Part shown: piece by piece, positions 17,594-26,353 of the stretch
Numbering within the stretch: position 1 is the first letter of the stretch
Layout: every line of letters starts with the position of its first letter
DNA from: CAWGHZ01 sp963775315
Lineage (GTDB): Bacteria > Pseudomonadota > Alphaproteobacteria > MPNO01 > DASWLB01
Direction of reading: 5' to 3'
Assembly (NCBI GenBank): GCA_963775315.1
Contig: CAVZIN010000011.1
Coordinates: 208,955 to 272,954 of the forward strand
DNA length: 64,000 nucleotides
The notes under the pieces: generated by a model
Told to the model about the DNA's origin: nothing
What the model saw: only the letters and a program-made list of their open reading frames with translations
Database searches by the model: none
Position numbers and translations under genes: made by a program

Positions 17594-19936
17594 ATGACCC
17601 GCTACGCCATCAGCCAGCCCGTCACCCAGCTTGAGGCGCCGCGCCTGCTCACCGGCAAGGGGCGCTATACCGACGACATCACCCTGCCGCGCCAGGCCTA
17701 CGGCGTGTTCCTGCGCTCGCCCTATGCCCATGCCGACATCGCCGGCATCGACACGCGCGCCGCGGCGCAGATGGAGGGCGTGCTCGCCGTGCTCACCGGC
17801 GCCGACTGGGAGGCGGACGGGCTCGGCTATGTCGAAGGCGTCTCTCCCGCCAAGCGGCGCGGCGGCAAGCCGATGTACCGCCCGCCGCGTCCCGGCCTGA
17901 CACGTGACCGGGTGCGCCATGTCGGCCAGGCGGTCGCGCTGGTCGTCGCCGAGTCGATCGACCGGGCGAAGGACGCGGCCGAGGCGATCGAGATCGACTA
18001 CCGCCCGCTGCCGGCCAACGTGTCGACGGCGGCGGCGAACAAGCCGGGCGCCGCGGCGCTCTGGCCGGACGCGCCGGAGAACGAATCGGTGTTCTTCCAG
18101 CATGGCGACGCTGAGGCGGTGGACGAGGCGCTGAAAAGCGCGCCGCACGTGCTGCGCGACATTTTCCCGGTCAACCGCATCGCCGCCTCGACGATGGAGC
18201 CGCGCGCGGTGGTGGCCGAATACGATGCCGGGCGCGACCACTTCACGATCTGGGCGTGCCAGCAGCGCCCGTGGATCTGGCGCACCAACCTCGCCCAGTT
18301 CGTGTTCAAGGTGCCGGAGCACAAGTTCTCGCTGATCGCGGGCGATGTCGGCGGCTCGTTCGGCATGAAGGGCGGGCTGTATGTCGAGGTGCCGCTGGTC
18401 GCCTGGGCGGCGAAGCGCGTCGGCCGGCCGGTCAAATGGACGTGCGAGCGGTCGGAGGCGCTGCTCGCCGACGACCAGGGGCGCGACATGCACATCGAGG
18501 CGGAGATCGCGCTCGACGACGACGGAACGTTCCGCGCGATCCGCTTCACCTCGAACAACAATATCGGCGCCTACCTCTCCATGATCGGGTTCCTCTCGAC
18601 CAATGGCGTCGCCATGTCGCCGGTGGGCGTTTACGCGACGCCGGTGGTGCACGGCCGCGCGGCAGGGGTGATGACCAACACCGTGCCGGTCTCCAACTAC
18701 CGCGCGCCCGGCGGCGCGCCCGGCACCTACGTGCTGGAGCGGATCATCGACATGGCGGCGCGCGAGCTCGGCAAGGACCCGGCCGAGATCCGCCGGAAGA
18801 ACCTGATCCCCGCCGCGGCGATGCCCTACAAGCTGCCCACGGCCGGCGCCTACGATTCGGGCGAGTTCGAGAAGGTGATGGACAAGGCGCTCGCCCAGTC
18901 GGACTACGCGGGCGCGTCCAGGCGGAAGGGGGAGGCGAAGGCGCGTGGGAAGCTCCGCGGCGTCGGCATCTCGACCTCGGTCGATCCCTCGGCCGGGCCG
19001 TCGCCGGAATCGGCCGAACTCCGCTTCGATCCGGGCGGTGACGTCACCGTGGTCGTCGGCTCGACCGCCGGCGGCCAGAGCCACGAGACGATCTACACCC
19101 AGATCGTCTCCGACCGGCTCGGCCTCGACGCCGAAAAGGTGCGGGTGATCGAGGGCGACACCGACAAGCTGTCCTGGGGCACCGGTACCGGCGCGGCGCG
19201 CACAGCGACCATCGGCGGCACCGCGGTCTTCAAGGCGGTCGACAAGATCATCGAGAAGGGCAAGAAGATCGCCGCCCACATGCTCGAGGCGGCGGATGCG
19301 GACATCGAGTTCGCCGATGGCGCCTATTCGGTGGCCGGCACCGACCGCAAGGTGGCGTTCGGCGAGGTGGCGAAGACGGCCTTCATGCCCAACCGCCTGC
19401 CGCCCGAGATCGAGATCGGGCTTTACGAAACCGCCACCTGGTCGCCGCAGGTGCAGAACATCCCGAACTCGTGCCACGTCTGCGAGGTCGAGATCGACCC
19501 CGACACGGGTCGGACCGAGCTCGTCCGCTATACGGCGGTGCAGGACGTCGGCGTCGAGCTCAACCCGCTGCTGGTGGCCGGACAGGTGCATGGCGGCATC
19601 GCCCAGGCGGCCGGCCAGGCGCTGATGGAGGATGTGGCCTACGATGCGGAGACGGGCCAGCTCCTTTCCGGCTCGTTCATGGACTACGCCATGCCGCGCG
19701 CCGACGATTTCTGCGCCTTCGACCTCGGCAGCCACCCGGTGCCGACCAAGACCAATCCGCTCGGCGTCAAGGGCGCGGGCGAATGCGGCACGGTCGGCGG
19801 GCTCGCCGCGGTGATGAACGCGATCAACGACGCGCTGGCGCCGGTGGGCGTCCGCAACCTCTTGATGCCGGCGACTCCGGAGCGGGTCTGGCGCGCCATC
19901 CGCGACGCGCAGGGGAACGGCGCTACTTCGTCGTGA
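17594..19936 (+). CDS. xanthine dehydrogenase/CoxL-family molybdopterin-binding subunit (orphan)
   Basis: The 780-residue protein has the N-terminal hammerhead domain (LLTGKGRYTDDI) and the two molybdenum-cofactor domains: GDVGGSFGMKGG, YRAPGGAPGTYVLER and the catalytic-glutamate motif KGAGECG. It lacks the CoxL active-site cysteine loop, so it is not a form I carbon monoxide dehydrogenase. Normally a [2Fe-2S] subunit and an FAD subunit are encoded beside it. Neither is here, so electrons must go through partners elsewhere. A hydroxylase for an aldehyde or heteroaromatic ring is likely. Confidence 0.87.
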   Translation: MTRYAISQPVTQLEAPRLLTGKGRYTDDITLPRQAYGVFLRSPYAHADIAGIDTRAAAQMEGVLAVLTGADWEADGLGYVEGVSPAKRRGGKPMYRPPRPGLTRDRVRHVGQAVALVVAESIDRAKDAAEAIEIDYRPLPANVSTAAANKPGAAALWPDAPENESVFFQHGDAEAVDEALKSAPHVLRDIFPVNRIAASTMEPRAVVAEYDAGRDHFTIWACQQRPWIWRTNLAQFVFKVPEHKFSLIAGDVGGSFGMKGGLYVEVPLVAWAAKRVGRPVKWTCERSEALLADDQGRDMHIEAEIALDDDGTFRAIRFTSNNNIGAYLSMIGFLSTNGVAMSPVGVYATPVVHGRAAGVMTNTVPVSNYRAPGGAPGTYVLERIIDMAARELGKDPAEIRRKNLIPAAAMPYKLPTAGAYDSGEFEKVMDKALAQSDYAGASRRKGEAKARGKLRGVGISTSVDPSAGPSPESAELRFDPGGDVTVVVGSTAGGQSHETIYTQIVSDRLGLDAEKVRVIEGDTDKLSWGTGTGAARTATIGGTAVFKAVDKIIEKGKKIAAHMLEAADADIEFADGAYSVAGTDRKVAFGEVAKTAFMPNRLPPEIEIGLYETATWSPQVQNIPNSCHVCEVEIDPDTGRTELVRYTAVQDVGVELNPLLVAGQVHGGIAQAAGQALMEDVAYDAETGQLLSGSFMDYAMPRADDFCAFDLGSHPVPTKTNPLGVKGAGECGTVGGLAAVMNAINDALAPVGVRNLLMPATPERVWRAIRDAQGNGATSS

Positions 19937-21104
19937 TCTTCAGGATCTTGTCGTCGCCCGTCCGCGGGTCGCCGCGCCCGTCGCGGTTCGACGTCAGCAC
20001 GTAGAGCGCGTCGTCCGGCCCGACCACGGCGGCGCGCAGCCTTCCGTAACGCGAATGCTGGCCGTCGGTGAACAGTCGCTCGATGCCGTCCACCTTCCAG
20101 CCGCCCTTCGCCTGTGACAGCGCGACGCGCACCAGCGCCTCGCTGCCGAGCGTCGCGACGTACAGCCGGTCGTGCCAGAATGCGATGCCGGACGGCGGCG
20201 TCGTCCGGTCGTTCCAGGCGATCAACGGGTCGGTAAGGCCCTCCCGTCCCGGCGCGCCGACGACCAGCGGCCAGCCGTAATTGTCGCCCTTCTGGATCAC
20301 GTTGATCTCGTCGTGGGCGTGCAGCCCGTCCTCGCCGCTCGGGCCGTGCTCCGATTCGAAAAGCTGGTGGGTCTTCGGCTCCCACGCGAGCCCTTCGACG
20401 TTGCGGTGGCCCAGCGTATAGACCAGCGGCGCGTCGTCGAACGGGTTGCCGGGAGCGGGCTTTCCGTCCGGCGTGATGCGCAGGATCTTGCCGCCGAGGC
20501 TCGATTTCTCCTGCGCGATTTCGCGATGGGTGGAATCGCCGGTGCCGATATAGAGCATCCCGTCCGGGCCGAACGCGATACGTCCGCCATCGTGGAACCG
20601 CCCGGCGGGGATGTCGTCGACCAGCACGCGGTCGAACTTCGCGTGGTCGCCTTCGAGGCGCAGCCGCACCACCCGGTCGACGCGGTCGCTGCCCTTGTCG
20701 ACTGTCATCATGGCGTAGAGGTAGGGCCGCTTCGGATAGTTCGGGTCGAGGGCGAGGCCGAGCAGCCCGCCCTCGCCGTCGCGCACCACGTCGAAGTTCG
20801 CCACCGGGTCGGGCTTCAGAGTGCCGTGGTCGATCAGGCGGATGCGGCCCGGCCGTTCGCTGACCAGCGCGCGCCCGTCAGGCAGGAACACGAGCGACCA
20901 GGGGATTTCGAGCCCGGTCACCCAATCGCTGACGGTAAGGTCTTTGGGATCGGGCACGAACTGGTCGGCGACGTGCTGGGGCTTGGGGCCGCGCACGATT
21001 TCGGCCGCGCCGGCAGGCGCCGCGCCGGCGAGCAGCAAGGCGGCCAGTCCGGCCGCCAGGACGGCGATGGGCTTCATCCCGGGCATGTAAGGTGGCGCAT
21101 TCAT
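19923..21104 (-). CDS. PQQ-dependent aldose sugar dehydrogenase (soluble glucose dehydrogenase family)
   Basis: The 393-residue protein has a signal peptide (MKPIAVLAAGLAALLLAG, from the internal Met10) and a six-bladed propeller of the YliI/GdhB type. Motifs include WSLVFLPDG, FHDGGRIAFGPDG, YIGTGD and GDNYGWP. These enzymes oxidise aldose sugars in the periplasm using PQQ. No PQQ biosynthesis genes lie in the window. I use ATG 21104; starts at 21086 or 21077 are equally possible. The 3' end overlaps the molybdenum hydroxylase gene by 14 bases, tail to tail. Confidence 0.85.
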   Translation of the reverse strand: MNAPPYMPGMKPIAVLAAGLAALLLAGAAPAGAAEIVRGPKPQHVADQFVPDPKDLTVSDWVTGLEIPWSLVFLPDGRALVSERPGRIRLIDHGTLKPDPVANFDVVRDGEGGLLGLALDPNYPKRPYLYAMMTVDKGSDRVDRVVRLRLEGDHAKFDRVLVDDIPAGRFHDGGRIAFGPDGMLYIGTGDSTHREIAQEKSSLGGKILRITPDGKPAPGNPFDDAPLVYTLGHRNVEGLAWEPKTHQLFESEHGPSGEDGLHAHDEINVIQKGDNYGWPLVVGAPGREGLTDPLIAWNDRTTPPSGIAFWHDRLYVATLGSEALVRVALSQAKGGWKVDGIERLFTDGQHSRYGRLRAAVVGPDDALYVLTSNRDGRGDPRTGDDKILKITTK

Positions 21105-21200
21105 GGGCGCAATGCCGCACCTGCGGGCGAAGCCGGCGCCCCGCAAGGATTGCTTAACGCCTTTCCGCGACATTTTCGCCCAAACAACGTTGGGCGCTTC

Positions 21201-23588
21201 ATGTCGACGGCACGGACACGGACGGCTAAGCCAGAGCTTCAGGCCGAGAACGCGCTTCTGCGCGCCGAGCTCGACGAGCTGAAGAGCCGTCTCGGGCCCC
21301 CTTCGCGCTCCGCCCCGCCGCAGCTTGTCGGCGAATCCTGGCAACCCGAGTTCGCCGAGCTTTTGCCCGACGCCGTGTTCGTTCTGTGTCACGGCCTGAT
21401 CGTCGCGATCAACTCGGCCGGCGTCCGCCAGTTCGGCGGGACCACGGCGGACGACGTCATCGGGCGCAGCAACCTGGAATTCCTCCATCCCGACCATCTC
21501 GACGATGCGCGCGATCACATGCGCGGCATGCTCGCCGGGGAGGAGCGCCACGTCTATCTGCAGCGCCATCGGCTTCGCCTCGACGGGACGGAATATCCGG
21601 GCGAGGTGGCGGCCATGCCGTGCCGCTGGCAGGGCGAGCCGGCGATGCTCGTGCTGGTCCGCGACCTGTCCGACCGCGCCGAGGTCGAGCGCAAACTGAC
21701 CCACGCCCGCGCCCAGCTTGCCGAGGCGGTCAATCACGTCTCCGACGGGCTTGCCCTGTTCGATGGCGACGAGCGCTTCGTGTTCGCTAACGAGCACTAT
21801 CTCGAGAACGACCCCGTCCGCCGCCAATTCCTGACGCCCGGCGTCACGTTCGAGGAATTCATCACCCGGACGATGGAAACCCACCCGTTCCGGTCGGCGC
21901 ATTCGACGGTTGCCGACGAGGTGGCGAAGCGCCTCGCCTGGTTCCGGAGCGGCGGCGCGGCCAACGAGTTCCGCGACCAGAATGGACGCTGGCACCTGAT
22001 CAGCCATCGCCGCACCCCGTCGGGCGGCACCGTCATCATGTCGACCGACATCACCGCGCGGAAGGAGATCGAGCGCCAGGTTCTGGATCGCGCAGAACAG
22101 CTTCGCCTGGTCCTGAACAACGCGCCGTTCGGCATATACGTCCGCAAGGACCGCGAGATCACGCTGGTCAACCGCGCGCTGCTGCGCATGCTGGGCGCCA
22201 AGTCCGAGGCAGACCTGATCGGCCAGGACACGGTCGAGCTGGTCCACCCGGACGACCGCGCCGGGGTGCTGCAGCGCATGAACGAGAAGCTGACGGTCGG
22301 CGAGACCGGCGAGCCCTTCCTGCAGCGCTACATGCGCCTCGACGGCGGCTACGTCTGGACCGAGGCGACCCCCACCCCGATCGAATGGGAGGGCGGGCTG
22401 GGCGCGCTCGTCTTCATGCGCGATGCCACCCAGCGGGTCGAGCTGCGGCGCGCCTACGACATGCAACAGGCGGTGCTGCGCGAGGCGCTTGAGAGCATCA
22501 ACGAAGGCATCTGGGTGTTCGACGCCGACCAGGAGCTGGTGATCGCCAACGATCACGTCCGCGAGATGCTCGACCTCCCGCCCGAGATGCTGGCACCGGG
22601 CACCAAGTTCAGCGACATCATGCGGTTCTGCGTCGCGCGCGGCGACGACGGCGGCGGCGACCCGGAAGAACGGCTTGCCCAGCGGCTGGAGACCTCGCGG
22701 ACGCGCGTGCCGCGCACGTTCGAACGCTCCGGCCCCGGCGGCCGCACGTTCGAGGTACGCTACGCGCCCATGCCCGGCGGCGGCCTTGTCGCGACGCGCA
22801 CCGACATCACCGAGCGGCGCGAGTTCGAGACGGCGCGCGACCGGCTGACCGAGCAGCTTCTCGCCCAGGCGAAGGACCTCCGCCGTTCGAACGAGGAGCT
22901 CGAGCAGTTCGCCTATGTCGCCTCGCACGATTTGCAGGAGCCGCTGCGCTCGATCTCCGGCTACTGCCAGCTCCTGCAGCGGCGCTATGGCGGCAAGCTC
23001 GACCAGAGCGCGGACGAGTTCATCCAGTTCGCGGTCGACGGCGCGCAGCGCATGCAGCTCCTGATCAACGACCTGCTGCGCTATTCCCGCGTCGGCACCC
23101 GCGGCAAGCCGTTCGAGCGGACCGATTGCAACAAGGCGGTGGCCGACGCCATCGCCAACCTCAACCAGGCGATCGCCGAGTCCGGCGCCGAGGTAACCAG
23201 CGGCGACCTGCCGCCGGTCATGGGCGACCCGGTCCAGCTTGGCCAGCTTTTCCAGAACCTGATCGGCAATGCCATCAAGTTCCGGGGCGACGCGGCGCCG
23301 GTTGTGAGCGTCGACGCGGCATGGATCGACGGCGAGACCGTCTATTCGATCTCCGACAACGGCATCGGCATCGAGCCGCGTCACCAGGAGCGGATCTTCC
23401 AGATTTTCCAGCGGCTGCATGAGCGCGGCAAGTATCCGGGCACCGGCATCGGGCTCGCCGTCTGCAAGAAGATCGTCGGCCGCCACGGCGGACGCATCTG
23501 GGTCGAATCCGCACCCGGACAGGGCGCCAGCTTCCACTTCACCCTCGCCCGCAAATTAGCCGGCCCGATGGAGGAAATCGCGATATGA
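21201..23588 (+). CDS. multi-PAS sensor histidine kinase
   Basis: The 795-residue kinase has a short coiled-coil start (LQAENALLRAELDELKSRL), about four PAS domains across residues 45-550, then a HisKA domain with phospho-acceptor H576 in VASHDLQEPLRS, and an ATPase domain (NLIGNAIKF, DNGIGIEP, GTGIGLAVCKKI). No membrane segment is visible, so it is cytosolic. The DLQEPL form of the H-box is common in kinases paired with Rcp-type regulators, and such a regulator follows with overlapping ends. The signal is unknown; no heme or flavin ligand residue can be assigned with confidence. Confidence 0.9.
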   Translation: MSTARTRTAKPELQAENALLRAELDELKSRLGPPSRSAPPQLVGESWQPEFAELLPDAVFVLCHGLIVAINSAGVRQFGGTTADDVIGRSNLEFLHPDHLDDARDHMRGMLAGEERHVYLQRHRLRLDGTEYPGEVAAMPCRWQGEPAMLVLVRDLSDRAEVERKLTHARAQLAEAVNHVSDGLALFDGDERFVFANEHYLENDPVRRQFLTPGVTFEEFITRTMETHPFRSAHSTVADEVAKRLAWFRSGGAANEFRDQNGRWHLISHRRTPSGGTVIMSTDITARKEIERQVLDRAEQLRLVLNNAPFGIYVRKDREITLVNRALLRMLGAKSEADLIGQDTVELVHPDDRAGVLQRMNEKLTVGETGEPFLQRYMRLDGGYVWTEATPTPIEWEGGLGALVFMRDATQRVELRRAYDMQQAVLREALESINEGIWVFDADQELVIANDHVREMLDLPPEMLAPGTKFSDIMRFCVARGDDGGGDPEERLAQRLETSRTRVPRTFERSGPGGRTFEVRYAPMPGGGLVATRTDITERREFETARDRLTEQLLAQAKDLRRSNEELEQFAYVASHDLQEPLRSISGYCQLLQRRYGGKLDQSADEFIQFAVDGAQRMQLLINDLLRYSRVGTRGKPFERTDCNKAVADAIANLNQAIAESGAEVTSGDLPPVMGDPVQLGQLFQNLIGNAIKFRGDAAPVVSVDAAWIDGETVYSISDNGIGIEPRHQERIFQIFQRLHERGKYPGTGIGLAVCKKIVGRHGGRIWVESAPGQGASFHFTLARKLAGPMEEIAI

Positions 23589-24031
23589 CCCAGCGGGTCG
23601 TCAATCTCATGCTGGTCGAGGACAACCCGGCCGACGCGCGCCTGACCGAGGAGGCGATGCGCGAATCGGGCGTGCCGATCAAGCTGCACCACGTGTGGGA
23701 CGGCGAGCAGGCGCTCGACTTCCTGCGCCGCCAGGGGGCGTTCACGGGTGCGCCGCGCCCCGACATCATCCTGCTCGACCTCAACATGCCGCGCATGGAC
23801 GGGCGCGACGTGCTGCGCGAGATCAAGCAGGACCCGGCGCTCAAGACCATTCCGGTCGTCGTGCTCACCACCTCGGAAGCCGATGAGGACATCCTCAACA
23901 GCTACGAGCTGCACGCGAACTGCTACGTTCAGAAGCCGGTCGATCTCGAGAAGTTCATGAGCATCCTGGCGCTGATCGAGAATTTCTGGCTTCAGGCAGT
24001 ACGCCTGCCGCCCTCGCCGGTCGTCGCCTGA
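23585..24031 (+). CDS. Rcp1-type single-domain response regulator
   Basis: This 148-residue protein is a receiver domain only, with acidic pocket VEDNPAD, phospho-acceptor D65 in LLDLNMPRMDG, the threonine in VLTTSE and the lysine in VQKPVD. Rcp1-like regulators lack an output domain and relay phosphate from phytochrome-type or multi-PAS kinases. Its ATG overlaps the kinase stop by four bases, so it is the kinase's most likely partner. The next gene, a receiver-kinase hybrid, could be the following step in a relay. Confidence 0.9.
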   Translation: MTQRVVNLMLVEDNPADARLTEEAMRESGVPIKLHHVWDGEQALDFLRRQGAFTGAPRPDIILLDLNMPRMDGRDVLREIKQDPALKTIPVVVLTTSEADEDILNSYELHANCYVQKPVDLEKFMSILALIENFWLQAVRLPPSPVVA

Positions 24032-24059
24032 GGGCGCCGCGCCGGGTCGGCGGGGAGGG

Positions 24060-25250
24060 ATGCGCTTGGATGACTTGCAGGCATATCGCGTACTTCTGAT
24101 CGAGGACAATCCCGCCGACGCCCGAATGGCGTGCGAGATTCTGGCAGAAGGCGGGCGCTACACGTTCGAGATCGCCGAAGCGACGTCGCTCGAGGCGGCG
24201 CGGGCGCTTCTTGCCGAGCGCCCCTTCGACGTCGCGCTGATGGACCTCTCGCTCCCCGATTCGCACGGGCTCGATGGCGTCGCCCGGCTCCGCGCCGTGA
24301 ACGACGCCCTGCCCATCGTCGTGCTAACCGGGCTCAACGACGAGGAGGCGGCGATCGAGGCGCTGAAAAGCGGCGTCCAGGACTACATGGTGAAGGGGAT
24401 CGAGGCGGCATCCTACATGGTGCGCGCCATCCGCTACGCGATCGAGCGCAAGCGGATCGAGCTGCTTCTGGTCCAGGCGATGCAGCAGGCCGAGATCGCC
24501 AACCGCGCCAAGTCCGAGTTCCTGGCCACGATGAGCCACGAGCTGCGCACGCCACTCAACGCCATCATCGGCTTTGCCGAGCTGATGAGCATCGAGGCGA
24601 TGGGCCCGCTCGGTCACGAATCCTATCGCGAGTACGCGTCGGATATCTGCCACTCGGGAAACCACCTTCTGACACTGATCAACGACATTCTCGACCTCGG
24701 CCGCATCGAGGCGGGCAAGGCCGAGATGCATGAAGAGACGTTACGTCTCGCCGAGGTGTTCGAAGCGACGGCGCGCATCGTGCGCGAACGCGCCGTGACC
24801 GCCGGCATCGTCCTCGAGATCGGCGAGGTGGACCGGCTGCCGCCGTTCCGCGCCGACCGGCGCAAGATGCTGCAGATCCTGGTGAACCTGCTGTCGAACG
24901 CGATCAAGTTCACGCCCACGGAAGGGCGGGTTTCGATGGCGGCCGAGATCGAGCCTGCAGGCGACCTTGTGATCCGCATCGCCGATACCGGCATCGGCAT
25001 CGCCGCGGGGGACATGCAGAAGGCGCTGACCCCGTTCGGCCAGATCAATTCGTCGCTGTCGCGCAAGCATGCCGGCACCGGCCTCGGCCTGCCGCTCACC
25101 AAGAACCTCTGCGAGCTGCACGGTGGCGAGCTGGGGCTGGAAAGCGCGCCGGGCGTCGGCACCACCGTCACCGTGCGCCTGCCGGCCGAGCGAATCCTTG
25201 CCCCCGAACCCGCGAAGGCGAGGCGGCGGCCCGCTACGGCGACCGCCTGA
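24060..25250 (+). CDS. receiver-histidine kinase hybrid (REC-HisKA-HATPase)
   Basis: The 396-residue protein begins with a receiver domain (IEDNPADARM, D62 in LMDLSLPD, VVLTGL, YMVKG), then a HisKA domain with H160 in ATMSHELRTPLNAI and an ATPase domain (NLLSNAIKFTP, DTGIGI, GTGLGLPLTKNL). Having the receiver in front of the kinase core makes it a response-regulated kinase: it can take phosphate from the upstream kinase and change its own activity. It lies 28 bases after the response regulator and completes a three-protein signalling unit. The output protein is not in the window. Confidence 0.9.
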   Translation: MRLDDLQAYRVLLIEDNPADARMACEILAEGGRYTFEIAEATSLEAARALLAERPFDVALMDLSLPDSHGLDGVARLRAVNDALPIVVLTGLNDEEAAIEALKSGVQDYMVKGIEAASYMVRAIRYAIERKRIELLLVQAMQQAEIANRAKSEFLATMSHELRTPLNAIIGFAELMSIEAMGPLGHESYREYASDICHSGNHLLTLINDILDLGRIEAGKAEMHEETLRLAEVFEATARIVRERAVTAGIVLEIGEVDRLPPFRADRRKMLQILVNLLSNAIKFTPTEGRVSMAAEIEPAGDLVIRIADTGIGIAAGDMQKALTPFGQINSSLSRKHAGTGLGLPLTKNLCELHGGELGLESAPGVGTTVTVRLPAERILAPEPAKARRRPATATA

Positions 25251-25260
25251 CCGCTGGCCG

Positions 25261-26208
25261 CTACGCGCTCGGCGCTCCGAAATAGAGCATCACCGTGTGC
25301 TTCGCCTCGGCGAAAAACAGCCAGCGCTCGACCACGACGCCGGGTGCGGCGACGAGGATTGCGACGGCCGTCTCGACGACACGCGCCCAGTCGGGCCCGG
25401 CCAGCGCGGCGAGCGTCAGCGCCAGCGGCAGGACGTAAAGCGCCACGATGGCGACGCTGCGCAGCTTCCGCGCGTGCTTGCGGGCGATCCGGTAGCCCAT
25501 CTCGCGCTGGACGTAGCTTTCGCGCGTCGACGGCGGCTCGAGCAGGCGGACGGCGCCGAGCCCGGTAAGGCCGGTCGCGCTTTCGGGCGTCGCCGGGCCG
25601 GGCGTGGAATCGATGTGGCGCCAGTAGCTCCACTTGAGCCACAGCGCGCCCGCCAGCGCCGCCGCGGTCACCGCGAGGAAGGGTGCGGCGAGAAAGCCGA
25701 ACGCGGCCGCGACGGCGTCGAGCACGAGCCCGCCCGTCGCGAGCGCGAGCACCAGGTAGTTTGGCACGACCCAGCGGTTCGCCCACGCCGCGATCAGCGG
25801 CAGGCTCGCGTAGATCATGCCGGTCGCGTGCACGGTAAGCGCGGCCCCGACGACGCTCGCCGCCGCGGCCGCCGCCCACCAGCCCGACCGGTCCTCGAAG
25901 ACCACCCAGCCGATGGCGAAGGCGCCGGCCGGTAGGTAGGTGAGGGTCGACAGCACGCCCTCGCGCGACAGCCAGGAGCTGCGCCACTGCGTGAAGGCGC
26001 GCCACGCCCGCTCCGGGTGACCGAGATGGAAGGTCGAGGAGAGAAGCCCGGCCGTGATCCCGGCGAGCGCGAGACCCGTCGTCACGACGCCGACCCAGCG
26101 GTCGGGCGGGATCAGCCCGGCCAGCGAGAACGAGGCCGCAAGGGCGAGGAGCCCGTAGCCCGCTCCCGCCGCCGTCGTGAAGAAGATGACCGAGTAGGCC
26201 GGGCTCAT
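25261..26208 (-). CDS. DmsC/SoeC-like membrane anchor subunit
   Basis: This hydrophobic protein of about 315 residues has eight or so transmembrane segments and matches DmsC-type quinone-reactive anchors. Landmarks are the FHLGHPERAWRAF segment in the second loop and ESYVQREMGYRIARKH near the C-terminus. It would pass electrons between the iron-sulfur subunit and the quinone pool. I use ATG 26208 (MSPAYSVIF); GTG 26241 is an alternative. It is separated from the iron-sulfur gene by 145 bases holding palindromic repeats, which is unusual inside such an operon. Confidence 0.82.
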   Translation of the reverse strand: MSPAYSVIFFTTAAGAGYGLLALAASFSLAGLIPPDRWVGVVTTGLALAGITAGLLSSTFHLGHPERAWRAFTQWRSSWLSREGVLSTLTYLPAGAFAIGWVVFEDRSGWWAAAAAASVVGAALTVHATGMIYASLPLIAAWANRWVVPNYLVLALATGGLVLDAVAAAFGFLAAPFLAVTAAALAGALWLKWSYWRHIDSTPGPATPESATGLTGLGAVRLLEPPSTRESYVQREMGYRIARKHARKLRSVAIVALYVLPLALTLAALAGPDWARVVETAVAILVAAPGVVVERWLFFAEAKHTVMLYFGAPSA

Positions 26209-26246
26209 CGCCCCGGGCCCCGCGTTCGACCAGATCCCCACCCCGA

Positions 26247-26316
26247 CCCTCCCCCTTTCAGGGGGAGGGCGCTAACCGCGCGCATGCCTGCGGACTCGTC
26301 CCCCTCGCAAGGGGGG
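26247..26316. repeat. palindromic repeats inside the molybdo-oxidoreductase operon
   Basis: At 26247-26269 CCCTCCCCCT pairs perfectly with AGGGGGAGGG over a TTC loop. A second, less perfect C-run/G-run hairpin follows at about 26299-26316. They fill the gap between the second and third genes of the operon and could weaken transcription into the anchor gene or stabilise upstream mRNA. Confidence 0.6.
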
Positions 26317-26353
26317 AGGTAGGGAGGGGGGCCGGGCCGTCGCCTTGCTCCGG

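Noticed and set aside
17594..19936. Carbon monoxide dehydrogenase large subunit (coxL)
   Set aside because: The form I active-site cysteine loop is absent and no coxS or coxM genes are adjacent, so only the wider hydroxylase family is claimed.
21105..23537. The long minus-strand open frame continuing upstream of the sugar dehydrogenase
   Set aside because: It runs antisense through the multi-PAS kinase. The dehydrogenase has a clear signal peptide start near 21077-21104.
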